Shown here piece after piece: positions 1 through 5,754 of a stretch of DNA of 6,086 nt. The position numbers and the translations under genes are program-made. The notes beneath the pieces were generated by a model. That model ran no database searches, had not been told where the DNA came from, and was given only the letters and a program-made list of their open reading frames with translations. Source of the stretch: CAZTAR01 sp043813895. GTDB taxonomy: Bacteria > Planctomycetota > Phycisphaerae > UBA1845 > UTPLA1. Position 1 is the first letter of the stretch. Each line of letters begins with the position of its first letter. The DNA lies in NCBI GenBank assembly GCA_043813895.1, contig JBDRKQ010000253.1:1-6086 (forward strand), written 5' to 3'.

Positions 1-68
1 CCACCCACTCTGTGGTGGTGTTTGGGTTGGGCTTGGGGGGCGCCCCTGGCTGCTTCCGCCCCGGGCCG

Positions 69-96
69 CCACGGGCGGGCAAGCCGCCCGTGGCAC
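69..96 (-). repeat. Palindromic repeat, copy 1 (inverted orientation)
   Basis: An 11-bp perfect stem (68-78 pairs with 84-94) encloses the loop GCAAG. Read on the minus strand, 96 to 69 matches the copies at 1999-2026 and 2105-2132 over 28 bases except for one compensated stem pair (T:A becomes G:C) and the last base. It lies about 35 bases before the trpE start. With no T-run after it, it does not look like an intrinsic terminator. It belongs to a dispersed family of small palindromes whose role cannot be read from the sequence. Confidence 0.85.
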
Positions 97-120
97 CCAA
101 ACGAGACCAGTACCCACGAA

Positions 121-125
121 GGGAG
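121..125 (+). promoter_or_regulatory. Ribosome binding site of trpE
   Basis: GGGAG lies five bases before the GTG at 131. It decides for a GTG start, since no in-frame ATG with comparable spacing is present. Confidence 0.7.
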
Positions 126-130
126 ATCGC

Positions 131-1657
131 GTGCCTACGCACTATCCGTCCATCGATGGATTGCGAAAACTCGCCGGAGGCGGCAAGACGGCCCCCGTAT
201 TCCGACGGCTGCTCGCGGATCAGATGACGCCCGTCGGCGCGTTCGCGAGGCTCTCACCCAACGCCCAGCACGCGTTTCTTCTCGAGAGCGTCGTCGGCGG
301 GGAACAGATCGCCAGGTACAGCTTTGTCGGGGCGAACCCCGCCGCGGTCTTTCTGACCCGCGGCAAGATCACGACCATCCAACGGGCCGACGGATCGATC
401 GACGTCTTGAACGACGTGACCGATCCACTGGCGGAGCTGCGCCGACTACTGGCGGAGTACAAGGCCGCACCGCGCGGCGATGTGTATGATGCCCTCATCG
501 CCCTGCCGAGATTCACCGGCGGCGCCGTCGGCTATGCCGGCTATGACACGATCCGCTACTACGAGAACCTGCCGGACGCCCCCGACGACGACCGCAACCT
601 CGATGACCTGGACTTCGGCATCTACGACGCGATGGTCATCTTCGACCACGTGAACAAGACGATTTTGGTCGTCGCGCAGGCACGGCTGGACACCGGCGAC
701 CTCGACCTTGCGTATGCCGACGCCTGCCGACGGATCGACGGGATGGTCGACCTCCTCAACAAGCCGATCGGGGCGATGAACGCCGAACTCAATCTCGACG
801 CGCCGGCCGACGCACAGTTCGAGAGCACCTTCTCGCAGGAGCGATTCGAGGAGGCCGTGCGGAAGTCGATCGAGTACATCCTCGCAGGCGACATCTTCCA
901 GGTCGTGCTGAGCCAGCGGCTGCGCGTGGGCTTCTCGGCCGATCCGTTTGATATCTATCGCGCACTCCGCGTCGTGAACCCATCGCCGTTCATGTTCTAC
1001 GTCAAGAGCCCGCAGTGCACGCTGATCGGGGCAAGCCCGGAGATTCTCTGCCGCGTCGAAGACGGCGTGATCACGAACCGCCCGCTGGCAGGCACGCGGC
1101 ATCGCGGGAAGACCACGGCGGAAGACGCCGCGCTGGAGAAGGAGCTGCTCGCGGACCCGAAGGATCGGGCCGAGCACATCATGCTCGTGGACCTCGGCCG
1201 CAACGACGTCGGCCGCGTGGCGGAGCCTGGCAGCGTTGAACTCAGCGACATCATGGCGATCGAGCGCTACAGCCACGTGATGCACATCAGCAGTACCGTC
1301 ACCGGCAAACTGGCGGCGGACAAGACGGCAATGGATGCCCTGCGAACGTCTCTGCCCGTGGGCACCGTCAGCGGCGCGCCGAAGATCCGCGCGATGCAGA
1401 TCATCGACGAGTTGGAGCCGGTCCGCCGCGGCCCATACGCCGGCGCGGTGGGCTACTTCGACTTCGCCGGCAACATGGACACCTGCATCGCACTCAGAAC
1501 AATGGTCGTCACCCCGTCAAAGGCCCCCGGCGAATGGACAGTAGACATCCAAGCCGGCGCCGGCATCGTCGCGGACAGCAACCCGACAGCCGAGTATCAA
1601 GAAACACTCAACAAGGCCAAGGCCCTACTGACAGCCATCGCCATCGCCCGAAAGTAG
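131..1657 (+). CDS. trpE: Anthranilate synthase component I (TrpE)
   Basis: This cytoplasmic enzyme makes anthranilate and pyruvate from chorismate, using ammonia supplied by the TrpG glutamine amidotransferase; it is the first committed step of tryptophan synthesis. The 508-residue protein is full length for the family (E. coli TrpE is about 520). The N-terminal regulatory domain carries LLES (50-53) followed by GGEQIARYSFVG, the region that binds feedback tryptophan in characterised TrpE. The C-terminal chorismate-binding domain shows NPSPFMFY (283-290), IGASPEIL (299-306), EHIMLVDLGRND (348-359), GTVSGAPKIRAMQIIDELEP (411-430) and QAGAGIVADSNPTAEYQET (474-492). GTVSGAPK favours TrpE over PabB, which usually reads SITGAPK. 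The GTG start at 131 is supported by a GGGAG Shine-Dalgarno at 121-125, five bases upstream. No trpG, trpD or trpC follows, so it stands alone here. Whether feedback inhibition is retained is inferred only from the conserved LLES. Confidence 0.97.
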   Translation: MPTHYPSIDGLRKLAGGGKTAPVFRRLLADQMTPVGAFARLSPNAQHAFLLESVVGGEQIARYSFVGANPAAVFLTRGKITTIQRADGSIDVLNDVTDPLAELRRLLAEYKAAPRGDVYDALIALPRFTGGAVGYAGYDTIRYYENLPDAPDDDRNLDDLDFGIYDAMVIFDHVNKTILVVAQARLDTGDLDLAYADACRRIDGMVDLLNKPIGAMNAELNLDAPADAQFESTFSQERFEEAVRKSIEYILAGDIFQVVLSQRLRVGFSADPFDIYRALRVVNPSPFMFYVKSPQCTLIGASPEILCRVEDGVITNRPLAGTRHRGKTTAEDAALEKELLADPKDRAEHIMLVDLGRNDVGRVAEPGSVELSDIMAIERYSHVMHISSTVTGKLAADKTAMDALRTSLPVGTVSGAPKIRAMQIIDELEPVRRGPYAGAVGYFDFAGNMDTCIALRTMVVTPSKAPGEWTVDIQAGAGIVADSNPTAEYQETLNKAKALLTAIAIARK

Positions 1658-1692
1658 CGTGCGTCCGGCACGTAGCGTGCGTCTTGATGCAC
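1655..1692 (+). repeat. Direct repeat TAGCGTGCGTC with short hairpin at the trpE stop
   Basis: TAGCGTGCGTC occurs at 1655-1665 and again at 1673-1683. The first copy supplies the TAG stop of trpE (1655-1657). The second copy leads into an imperfect dyad, GTGCGT against ATGCAC (1677-1682 with 1687-1692, one G-T pair), with CTTG at its tip. This tip matches the other palindromes downstream. It is weak as a terminator because no T-run follows. Confidence 0.5.
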
Positions 1693-1709
1693 CAGGCATG
1701 TAGTGTGCC

Positions 1710-1727
1710 CCATCCTTTCAAGGGTGG
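1710..1727 (+). repeat. Small imperfect palindrome
   Basis: CCATCCTT (1710-1717) pairs with AAGGGTGG (1720-1727) with one G-T pair and almost no loop; in RNA the tip would open to TTCA. It lies about 50 bases after the trpE stop, but no T-run follows. It may be another member of the local palindrome collection. Confidence 0.4.
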
Positions 1728-1998
1728 TGAACGGACATATCCAAAGTTGGGTGCCCTATCCTCATCAGGTGTGGGCGACGACCATGTAGCGTCGGCCCCC
1801 TGTGGCCAACGAGGCATTCAGAGCCGCGCGCGTCAGCAAGCGGTCACCACGCAAGCGCAACGGCCTGCTGGACGAAGCGTGACCGCTCCCTCACGGTCGC
1901 GGTTCTGATCCTCGGCCCAAATCTCACCGGAAAAAGTGAAATTTGCCGACATTTGCCGGAATTTGTGAGTGTCAAAGCTGTCATTTGCCACCGCACGC

Positions 1999-2026
1999 GT
2001 GCCACTGGCGGCTTGCCCGCCAGTGC
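1999..2026 (+). repeat. Palindromic repeat, copy 2
   Basis: CACTGGCGG (2003-2011) and CCGCCAGTG (2017-2025) form a perfect 9-bp stem around the loop CTTGC. It is 26/28 identical to the copy at 2105-2132. The two differences fall on pairing partners (2010 and 2018), so the stem stays intact. Confidence 0.88.
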
Positions 2027-2104
2027 ATAACCTGCACCCCGGACGCACCTGTTGTCTGTCTTGATAGTCGTGCTCCGCGCTTCGCGAAGAAAGAGCCACG
2101 AAAG

Positions 2105-2132
2105 GTGCCACTGGCAGCTTGCCTGCCAGTGC
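2105..2132 (+). repeat. Palindromic repeat, copy 3
   Basis: CACTGGCAG (2109-2117) and CTGCCAGTG (2123-2131) form a perfect 9-bp stem with the loop CTTGC. Compared with the copy at 1999-2026, a G:C pair has become A:T at partners 2116 and 2124. Both copies point the same way, 106 bases apart. Confidence 0.88.
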
Positions 2133-2158
2133 GGTCATCGGGAGCCATGTCTTCACAA

Positions 2159-2172
2159 CCCGCGCAAGCGGG
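2159..2172 (+). repeat. Small palindrome with GCAA tetraloop
   Basis: CCCGC (2159-2163) pairs with GCGGG (2168-2172) around GCAA, giving a short GC-rich hairpin with a GNRA-type loop. Its GCAAG centre is the complement of the CTTGC centre in the neighbouring palindromes. Confidence 0.5.
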
Positions 2173-2174
2173 AC

Positions 2175-2212
2175 GGGTAGGCATGTTTGCTCAGCATTCA
2201 ACATGCTTACCC
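2175..2212 (+). repeat. Long palindrome, 13-bp stem
   Basis: GGGTAGGCATGTT (2175-2187) pairs with AACATGCTTACCC (2200-2212) with a single G-T pair. The intervening bases contain a second small dyad, TGCT/AGCA (2188-2196), that would stack on the main stem apart from a TTC bulge. No T-run follows, so it is a repeat element rather than a clear terminator. Confidence 0.75.
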
Positions 2213-2252
2213 ACGACTTCGTCGCGTGAACGCATGGCACCCGACAGGGTGG

Positions 2253-2276
2253 CATGGGTCAACTTGTTGACCCGTG
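2253..2276 (+). repeat. Palindrome overlapping the start of the hypothetical gene
   Basis: CATGGGTCAA (2253-2262) pairs with TTGACCCGTG (2267-2276), ten pairs including one G-T, with loop CTTG. The ATG at 2254 that opens the long reading frame lies in its left arm, so the first residues of that frame may be repeat-derived. Confidence 0.75.
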
Positions 2277-2649
2277 TTTCAAGAAGGGGACTTCGCTATG
2301 GATAGAACTTCCCCATCATCCGCGGGAACGGGATCGTCTCGCGGATGTGTTCGAGCCCGCAGAGCCAGGCGACCTCTTCGCTTTGGCATGTAACGCCATC
2401 TGGAGCTTTCGAGTTTTCTCGGGGCCTCCCAAGGGGAAGCCTGATCCAATGATGTGGACACCGAAACGTCAGCATTTGCTGGACTGGTTTCATCGAGAAG
2501 CCCCGTCCCTTGCTCCTGCATATGAGGCGGCGGTTCGCCATGCTGGAATTCAGCTGCGAGAGGACGGTAAAAGGCGCTGGAAGGTGCCCCAGTTCTGTGA
2601 TGAGGTGTGCCTTCTCGATGATCAGGAGAGAGCGACCTTCGGGCTTTGA
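2254..2649 (+). CDS. Hypothetical protein, start uncertain
   Basis: I do not recognise this 131-residue frame, but from about residue 19 it reads like a real soluble protein: ERDRLADVFEPAEPGDLFAL, then WTPKRQHLLDWFHREAPSLA (68-87) and a basic C-terminus RWKVPQFCDEVCLLDD. No signal peptide or membrane segment is seen. The ATG at 2254 lies in a palindrome and is probably not the ancestral start. A better Shine-Dalgarno, AAGGGGA (2284-2290), sits seven bases before an ATG at 2298, but that ATG is in another frame and stops near 2390. Losing one G at 2300-2301 would join it to this frame as MIELPHHP. The gene may therefore carry a 5' frameshift, or may start at GTG 2347. The stop TGA (2647-2649) lies in the IS target duplication, so the insertion did not shorten it. 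Confidence 0.5.
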   Translation: MGQLVDPCFKKGTSLWIELPHHPRERDRLADVFEPAEPGDLFALACNAIWSFRVFSGPPKGKPDPMMWTPKRQHLLDWFHREAPSLAPAYEAAVRHAGIQLREDGKRRWKVPQFCDEVCLLDDQERATFGL

Positions 2650-2652
2650 GCC
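2642..2652 (+). repeat. IS target site duplication, left copy
   Basis: GGCTTTGAGCC is repeated exactly at 4125-4135; flanking bases differ on both outer sides, fixing it at 11 bp. It is itself dyad-symmetric (GGCT, TTG, AGCC) and holds the stop codon of the hypothetical gene. Confidence 0.95.
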
Positions 2653-2670
2653 TAATGGCGTTAGGATAAG
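2653..2670 (+). repeat. IS left terminal inverted repeat
   Basis: TAATGGCGTTAGGATAAG is the exact reverse complement of 4107-4124. Identity ends at the next inner base on both sides, so the repeat is 18 bp. Confidence 0.96.
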
Positions 2671-2693
2671 GGGAGAAAGGGGCAAAGAAACGA

Positions 2694-2754
2694 AGGCCTG
2701 CCTTGTCGATGAGATGGGTAGATAGGGTCCACAACTCATCAGGCAAGGAGGCCT
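2694..2754 (+). promoter_or_regulatory. Hairpin sequestering the transposase Shine-Dalgarno
   Basis: Left arm 2694-2713 pairs with right arm 2735-2754 in three blocks: AGGCCT with AGGCCT (2694-2699/2749-2754), CCTTG with CAAGG (2701-2705/2744-2748) and GATGAG with CTCATC (2708-2713/2735-2740). A two-pair bridge (2706-2707 with 2742-2743, one G-T) lies between the last two blocks. That makes about 19 pairs with single-base bulges at 2700 and 2741 and a 21-base loop. The AAGGAGG ribosome binding site (2745-2751) is wholly inside the right arm. Such fold-back control of read-through transcripts is known for IS10 and IS50 of the same IS superfamily; here it is inferred from pairing only. Confidence 0.75.
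2745..2751 (+). promoter_or_regulatory. Ribosome binding site of the IS transposase
   Basis: AAGGAGG, a near-consensus site, lies six bases before the ATG at 2758 and fixes the transposase start. It would be paired in the upstream hairpin. Confidence 0.9.
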
Positions 2755-2757
2755 ACC

Positions 2758-4116
2758 ATGCGTCGTATCGACAAGTCAGCCGGTTCTCATCCAGATTCTC
2801 CACCCGGCATCCAGATTGCTGCCCTTCAGGACCTCTTGAGCGACCACGAGATCGAGCTCGTCTGCCACCACCTGGGGCACACATGGCGAAATCGAATCTT
2901 CACGCCTGCGGTGACGGTCAGATCGATGGTCCATCGCGCCTTGAATCCCGACAAGTCCATTCGTGCGGTCTTGGTGGACTTGGCTGTTGTCGATGATCGA
3001 CTCGAACAGACACCGGCTGCAGCCTCGTGGTGTGAGGCTCGGTCAAGACTGCCAGAGGAGCTTTGGCCGGAACTTCTGCAACACAGCATCGAACGGCTGG
3101 AACAACAGACCTCAGGTCAGTTCCTCTACAAGCACAGGCCGGTCTTTCTTATCGATGGTTCAACCTTATCGATGCCAGATATGCCGGCACTGGCCGAGCA
3201 CTTCGGATACTCTGGTAGCAGGCATGGCCTGAGTCGCTTTCCTCTGGGCCGAATCACGTTTGCTGTTCTGGCCGGCGCCAACTGTGTCTGGGACTACCGA
3301 TTCGCTAACTACCGTACCAGCGAGGATGCTCAACTTCACCAGATGTGGGATCGACTTCCCGGCAACGCGATCTGCGTTTTCGACAGGCAATTCAGCTCGT
3401 TTTACAATTTGGCCAAGCTGCTCCAGCGCGGGATCGACAGCATCTCGAGGCTCCATCACCATCGCGATCCCAACAAGCTCGTCTCGCGGAGGACACCCAT
3501 CGGCGACAATCAATGGCTCGTCCGGCTTGATCTGACGCCGCATCGACGCAAGAAATATGACGACCCATCGTTGCCTCAGCGTCTGTGCGTGCGGCTGATT
3601 CGCCTGGAGCTCCCCCGCAAGGGCAAGCCCAAGCAGATCTGGCTGGTTACTACTTTGCTGGACGATCGTTGCCATAGCGGACAGGAGATCGAGGAACTCT
3701 ATCGCGCTCGATGGGATGTCGAGACCAGAATCGGCGAGTTGAAGACCACGCTCGAAATGAACGTGTTACGCAGCAAGAGCGCCCACGCCGTCTGCTACGA
3801 TGTGGCAGCGACAATCCTGGCATACAACTTTCTGCGGATCGTGATCCATCAGGCTGCCAAACAGAACAACACGCCGCCGGATCGGATCAGCTTTGCCTCG
3901 GCCGTCAAGATGGTCCTGGCCTACTCGCTACCACTACGTATGGCTCGACCGAGGCAACGCCTACAAATCTACGCTCAGATGCTGTCGGACATCGCCCGCT
4001 GCCGCAATCCGTTCCGGCCCGGCCGCGCGGAACCTCGCCGCGTCAAACGCAACAACAATCGGTATCCTTGGCTGAACATCCCACGCGCTTTGGCGAAAGA
4101 ACAATGCTTATCCTAA
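2758..4116 (+). CDS. IS4-family DDE transposase
   Basis: The 452-residue transposase cuts and joins the element's ends at a new site. RNase H-fold catalytic residues are visible: D133 in FLIDGSTLSMPD, D209 in CVFDRQFSSFYNL, and E322 in the family YREK signature YRARWDVETRIGELK, where Y315, R318, E322 and K329 have the canonical 2-3-6 spacing. An N-terminal domain of roughly 120 residues (HHLGHTWRNRIFTP, SWCEARSRLP) precedes the catalytic core. A long insert rich in basic residues (about 230-300) lies between the second D and the E, as in IS4-type enzymes. The basic C-terminus ends inside the right inverted repeat. Length is close to IS4 transposase (about 440). Nothing is truncated or shifted, so it should be functional. 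Translation is probably limited by the hairpin over its ribosome binding site. Confidence 0.96.
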   Translation: MRRIDKSAGSHPDSPPGIQIAALQDLLSDHEIELVCHHLGHTWRNRIFTPAVTVRSMVHRALNPDKSIRAVLVDLAVVDDRLEQTPAAASWCEARSRLPEELWPELLQHSIERLEQQTSGQFLYKHRPVFLIDGSTLSMPDMPALAEHFGYSGSRHGLSRFPLGRITFAVLAGANCVWDYRFANYRTSEDAQLHQMWDRLPGNAICVFDRQFSSFYNLAKLLQRGIDSISRLHHHRDPNKLVSRRTPIGDNQWLVRLDLTPHRRKKYDDPSLPQRLCVRLIRLELPRKGKPKQIWLVTTLLDDRCHSGQEIEELYRARWDVETRIGELKTTLEMNVLRSKSAHAVCYDVAATILAYNFLRIVIHQAAKQNNTPPDRISFASAVKMVLAYSLPLRMARPRQRLQIYAQMLSDIARCRNPFRPGRAEPRRVKRNNNRYPWLNIPRALAKEQCLS

Positions 4117-4124
4117 CGCCATTA
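4107..4124 (-). repeat. IS right terminal inverted repeat
   Basis: CTTATCCTAACGCCATTA is the exact complement of the left end. The transposase TAA stop (4114-4116) is encoded inside it, so the gene runs into the transposase binding site. Confidence 0.96.
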
Positions 4125-4135
4125 GGCTTTGAGCC
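4125..4135 (+). repeat. IS target site duplication, right copy
   Basis: This is the second exact copy of GGCTTTGAGCC. Removing the element and one copy restores a longer hairpin joining 2635-2652 to 4136-4143. Confidence 0.95.
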
Positions 4136-4368
4136 CGGAAGGTAATCTCCTGGCCCAATCGCCGGAACGCCTGAAATGACAGTAAGTTACAGAAGGCGCA
4201 AGAAGTTACGCCCGCCTTGGCTTGGCTCCACGTGTTGAACATGTTGCGCATATAGCACGCGTCTACGCCACAATTACGCCACACTCGGGGGCGCTATCAA
4301 GAGTAATCTCTTGGGGATGAGGCTAGCACCAGAGTGCTGGTTCGCGTGGAAAAGCCACTGCACGAAAT

Positions 4369-4391
4369 GTCGGAGACAGGCTCCGACTTTT
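4369..4391 (+). terminator. Terminator-like hairpin
   Basis: GTCGGAG (4369-4375) and CTCCGAC (4381-4387) form a perfect 7-bp stem with loop ACAGG, followed by TTTT then CT. The form is that of a short rho-independent terminator on the plus strand and could shield the ATPase gene from IS read-through. The T-run is short, and this palindrome may instead be another dispersed repeat. Confidence 0.5.
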
Positions 4392-4401
4392 CTGGTATGA
4401 T
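4373..4401 (+). promoter_or_regulatory. Putative promoter of the ATPase gene
   Basis: TATGAT (4396-4401, 5/6 to the -10 consensus) is preceded by GAGACA (4373-4378, 4/6 to -35) with 17-bp spacing. A start about seven bases after the -10 falls at roughly 4408, only a base or two before the ATG at 4410. No Shine-Dalgarno precedes that ATG, consistent with a leaderless message. The -35 overlaps the hairpin at 4369-4387, so the call is tentative. Confidence 0.4.
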
Positions 4402-4409
4402 CAAGCTCC

Positions 4410-5561
4410 ATGATTCCGCGCGATCGACAGTTGGCTGCGGTCCAGCGTCTGCTCCGGCAGTTCCCCGTCGTCGCCATCCTGGGAGCCCGTCAGGTTGGGA
4501 AGACGACCCTGGCCTTGGAGATCCTGAAGCAGACCAAGCGCCCAAGCGAGCGGTTTGACCTGGAGGACCCAGCCGATCTAGCCCGCCTTTCCGACGCCAA
4601 GTTGGCCCTGGCCGGTTTGAAGGGGCTAGTCGTCGTCGACGAGATCCAGCGACAGCCGGACATCTTCCAGGTCTTGCGGGTGCTCGCTGACCGGCGACCG
4701 CGACCGGCACGTTTCCTCGTCTTGGGCAGCGCATCGCCGGAGCTGCTACGTCAATCGTCAGAGACGCTCGCAGGTCGAATCGCGTTCTATACGCTCGACG
4801 GCTTTCATCTCGATGAGATCGGCGTCGACAAGCTTGACCGCTTGTGGCTACGGGGTGGTTTTCCCCTGTCGTTCCTGGCCCGCACGCATAACGCCAGCTT
4901 TACGTGGCGGCAGAGCTTCATCCGTACTTTTTTCGAGCGAGACTTGCCCCAGTTGGGCGTGCGCGTTTCGGCGACGACGTTGTCGCGGTTCTGGTCGATG
5001 CTGGCCCACTATCACGGCCAAGTGTGGAATGGCGCCGAATTCGCCCGCTCTTTCGGCGTGAGTGACAAGACTGTGCGTCATTACCTGGACACGCTCCAGG
5101 CCGCGCAGGTGGCGACAGTGATGCAACCATGGCACGAGAATGTCCGCAAGCGGCAGGTGAAGTCGCCGAAGGTCTACGTGCGGGACTCGGGCGTGCTGCA
5201 TGGTCTGCTGGGAGTTCGGGAGGGTCGGGATCTCGAACGGCATCCGAAGGTCGGTGCTTCCTGGGAGGGATTCCTATTGCGACAGGTCGCGGAGCGCCTC
5301 GGCGCTGCCGCCCAGGAGTGCTTCTTCTGGGCGACTCACTCTGGCGCCGAGCTTGATCTACTGTGGGTCCGCGGTCGTCGGCGTTGGGGCTTCGAGTTCA
5401 AACGCACGTCGTCGCCCAGGCTTACGCAGTCGCTGCGGACGGCCATCGAGACTCTTAGGCTCCAGAAGGCGTTTCTAGTACACGCCGGCGACGAAACGTT
5501 TCCCCTGCACAAGCAGGTCACCGCGGTAGCCGCAAAGCGCCTTCTCGAGGATGTTGGCTGA
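4410..5561 (+). CDS. AAA-family ATPase with C-terminal DUF4143 domain
   Basis: The 383-residue protein has the two-part structure of the widespread AAA_14/DUF4143 ATPases, whose biological role is not established. The N-terminal nucleotide-binding domain shows a Walker A motif GARQVGKT (25-32), Walker B LVVVDE (73-78) and a sensor-like FLVLGSAS (102-109). LRGGFPLSF (147-155) marks the linker typical of the family. A winged-helix-like stretch follows (about 206-236, FGVSDKTVRHYLDTLQ). The DUF4143 part holds SWEGFLLRQV (284-293) and a nuclease-like ELDLLW (314-319) with FEFK (328-331), resembling a PD-(D/E)xK core. Length is normal and all key residues are present. It has no partner gene and stands alone between two insertion sequences, common for this patchily distributed family. 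A link to nucleic acids is inferred from the fold, not shown. Confidence 0.93.
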   Translation: MIPRDRQLAAVQRLLRQFPVVAILGARQVGKTTLALEILKQTKRPSERFDLEDPADLARLSDAKLALAGLKGLVVVDEIQRQPDIFQVLRVLADRRPRPARFLVLGSASPELLRQSSETLAGRIAFYTLDGFHLDEIGVDKLDRLWLRGGFPLSFLARTHNASFTWRQSFIRTFFERDLPQLGVRVSATTLSRFWSMLAHYHGQVWNGAEFARSFGVSDKTVRHYLDTLQAAQVATVMQPWHENVRKRQVKSPKVYVRDSGVLHGLLGVREGRDLERHPKVGASWEGFLLRQVAERLGAAAQECFFWATHSGAELDLLWVRGRRRWGFEFKRTSSPRLTQSLRTAIETLRLQKAFLVHAGDETFPLHKQVTAVAAKRLLEDVG

Positions 5562-5754
5562 GCCGTAATAGTCAGCCGACCTTTGGGCGGCCTGTTGGTG
5601 GTCTTGGCCCAGCATTGGACAACGTCCCATCACGACCGGTCTTGACGCACTCCCTTAACAGTCCGTGGTAGAAGTCACTTCTTGGCCTCCGGGGCATGAG
5701 GATTGCGGGGAAGCGGGTGCGACGCCTGAGTGAGCGGTCACGGAGAATTGGTGA
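5562..5754. other. Intergenic region before the second insertion sequence
   Basis: No gene is supported. A weak dyad GGCTGA/TCAGCC (5556-5561 with 5572-5577) overlaps the ATPase stop but has no T-run. The left end of the IS1182-type element should lie here, but its inverted repeat cannot be defined because the right end is outside the window. Confidence 0.5.

Larger units (their letters stand above)
1658..2253. other. Noncoding palindrome-rich intergenic region
   Basis: About 600 bases follow trpE without a convincing gene. Open frames here run straight through the palindromes and have unnatural compositions. The stretch is packed with short inverted repeats, listed separately. It also holds loosely repeated ATTTGCC words around 1940-1990 and a nested dyad at 1881-1903, where GACCG pairs with CGGTC and ACCGC with GCGGT. 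No promoter or T-run terminator stands out. It reads as an accumulation site for small repeat elements. Confidence 0.7.
2653..4124 (+). mobile_element. Complete IS4-family insertion sequence (1472 bp)
   Basis: Both ends are exact: 18-bp perfect inverted repeats bound by an 11-bp direct repeat. The element encodes one transposase occupying nearly its whole length. IS4 itself is about 1.4 kb with 18-bp inverted repeats and 11-13 bp target duplications, and its ends, as I recall, also begin TAATG; this element fits that subgroup. Perfect ends, perfect duplication and an intact gene point to a recent insertion of a probably active copy. It sits at the centre of a hairpin at the 3' end of the hypothetical gene. 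Assigning it to a named IS would need a database comparison. Confidence 0.96.
4136..4409. other. Intergenic region between the IS and the ATPase gene
   Basis: I see no gene here. The start (4136-4143) is the distal half of the interrupted target hairpin. TACGCCACA is directly repeated at 4264-4272 and 4275-4283. A six-pair hairpin CAAGAG/CTCTTG with loop TAAT lies near 4299-4314. The region ends with a terminator-like hairpin and a putative promoter. A short minus-strand open frame crosses these repeats and lacks protein-like features. Confidence 0.6.

Noticed and set aside
10..36. Four TGG (Trp) codons within eight codons upstream of trpE, suggesting an attenuation leader peptide.
   Set aside because: This frame has no stop until after the trpE start, no clear start codon in the window, and no alternative terminator pair. 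It is probably chance in G/T-rich sequence, though sequence upstream of the window could change this.
24..40. G-quadruplex candidate: GGG, GGG and a G6 run.
   Set aside because: Only three separable GGG tracts are present; the six-G run cannot supply two tracts with a loop.
446..1285. Long minus-strand open frame (279 codons) antisense to trpE.
   Set aside because: It lies wholly inside a certain gene and has the biased composition of a shadow frame in GC-rich DNA, with no recognisable domain.
1833..2305. Overlapping plus- and minus-strand open frames (about 120-140 codons) in the intergenic region.
   Set aside because: Both run through several palindromes, lack ribosome sites and show no protein-like motifs.
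4274..4477. Minus-strand 67-codon frame upstream of and into the ATPase gene.
   Set aside because: It crosses the terminator-like hairpin and overlaps the ATPase N-terminus; there is no support beyond being open.
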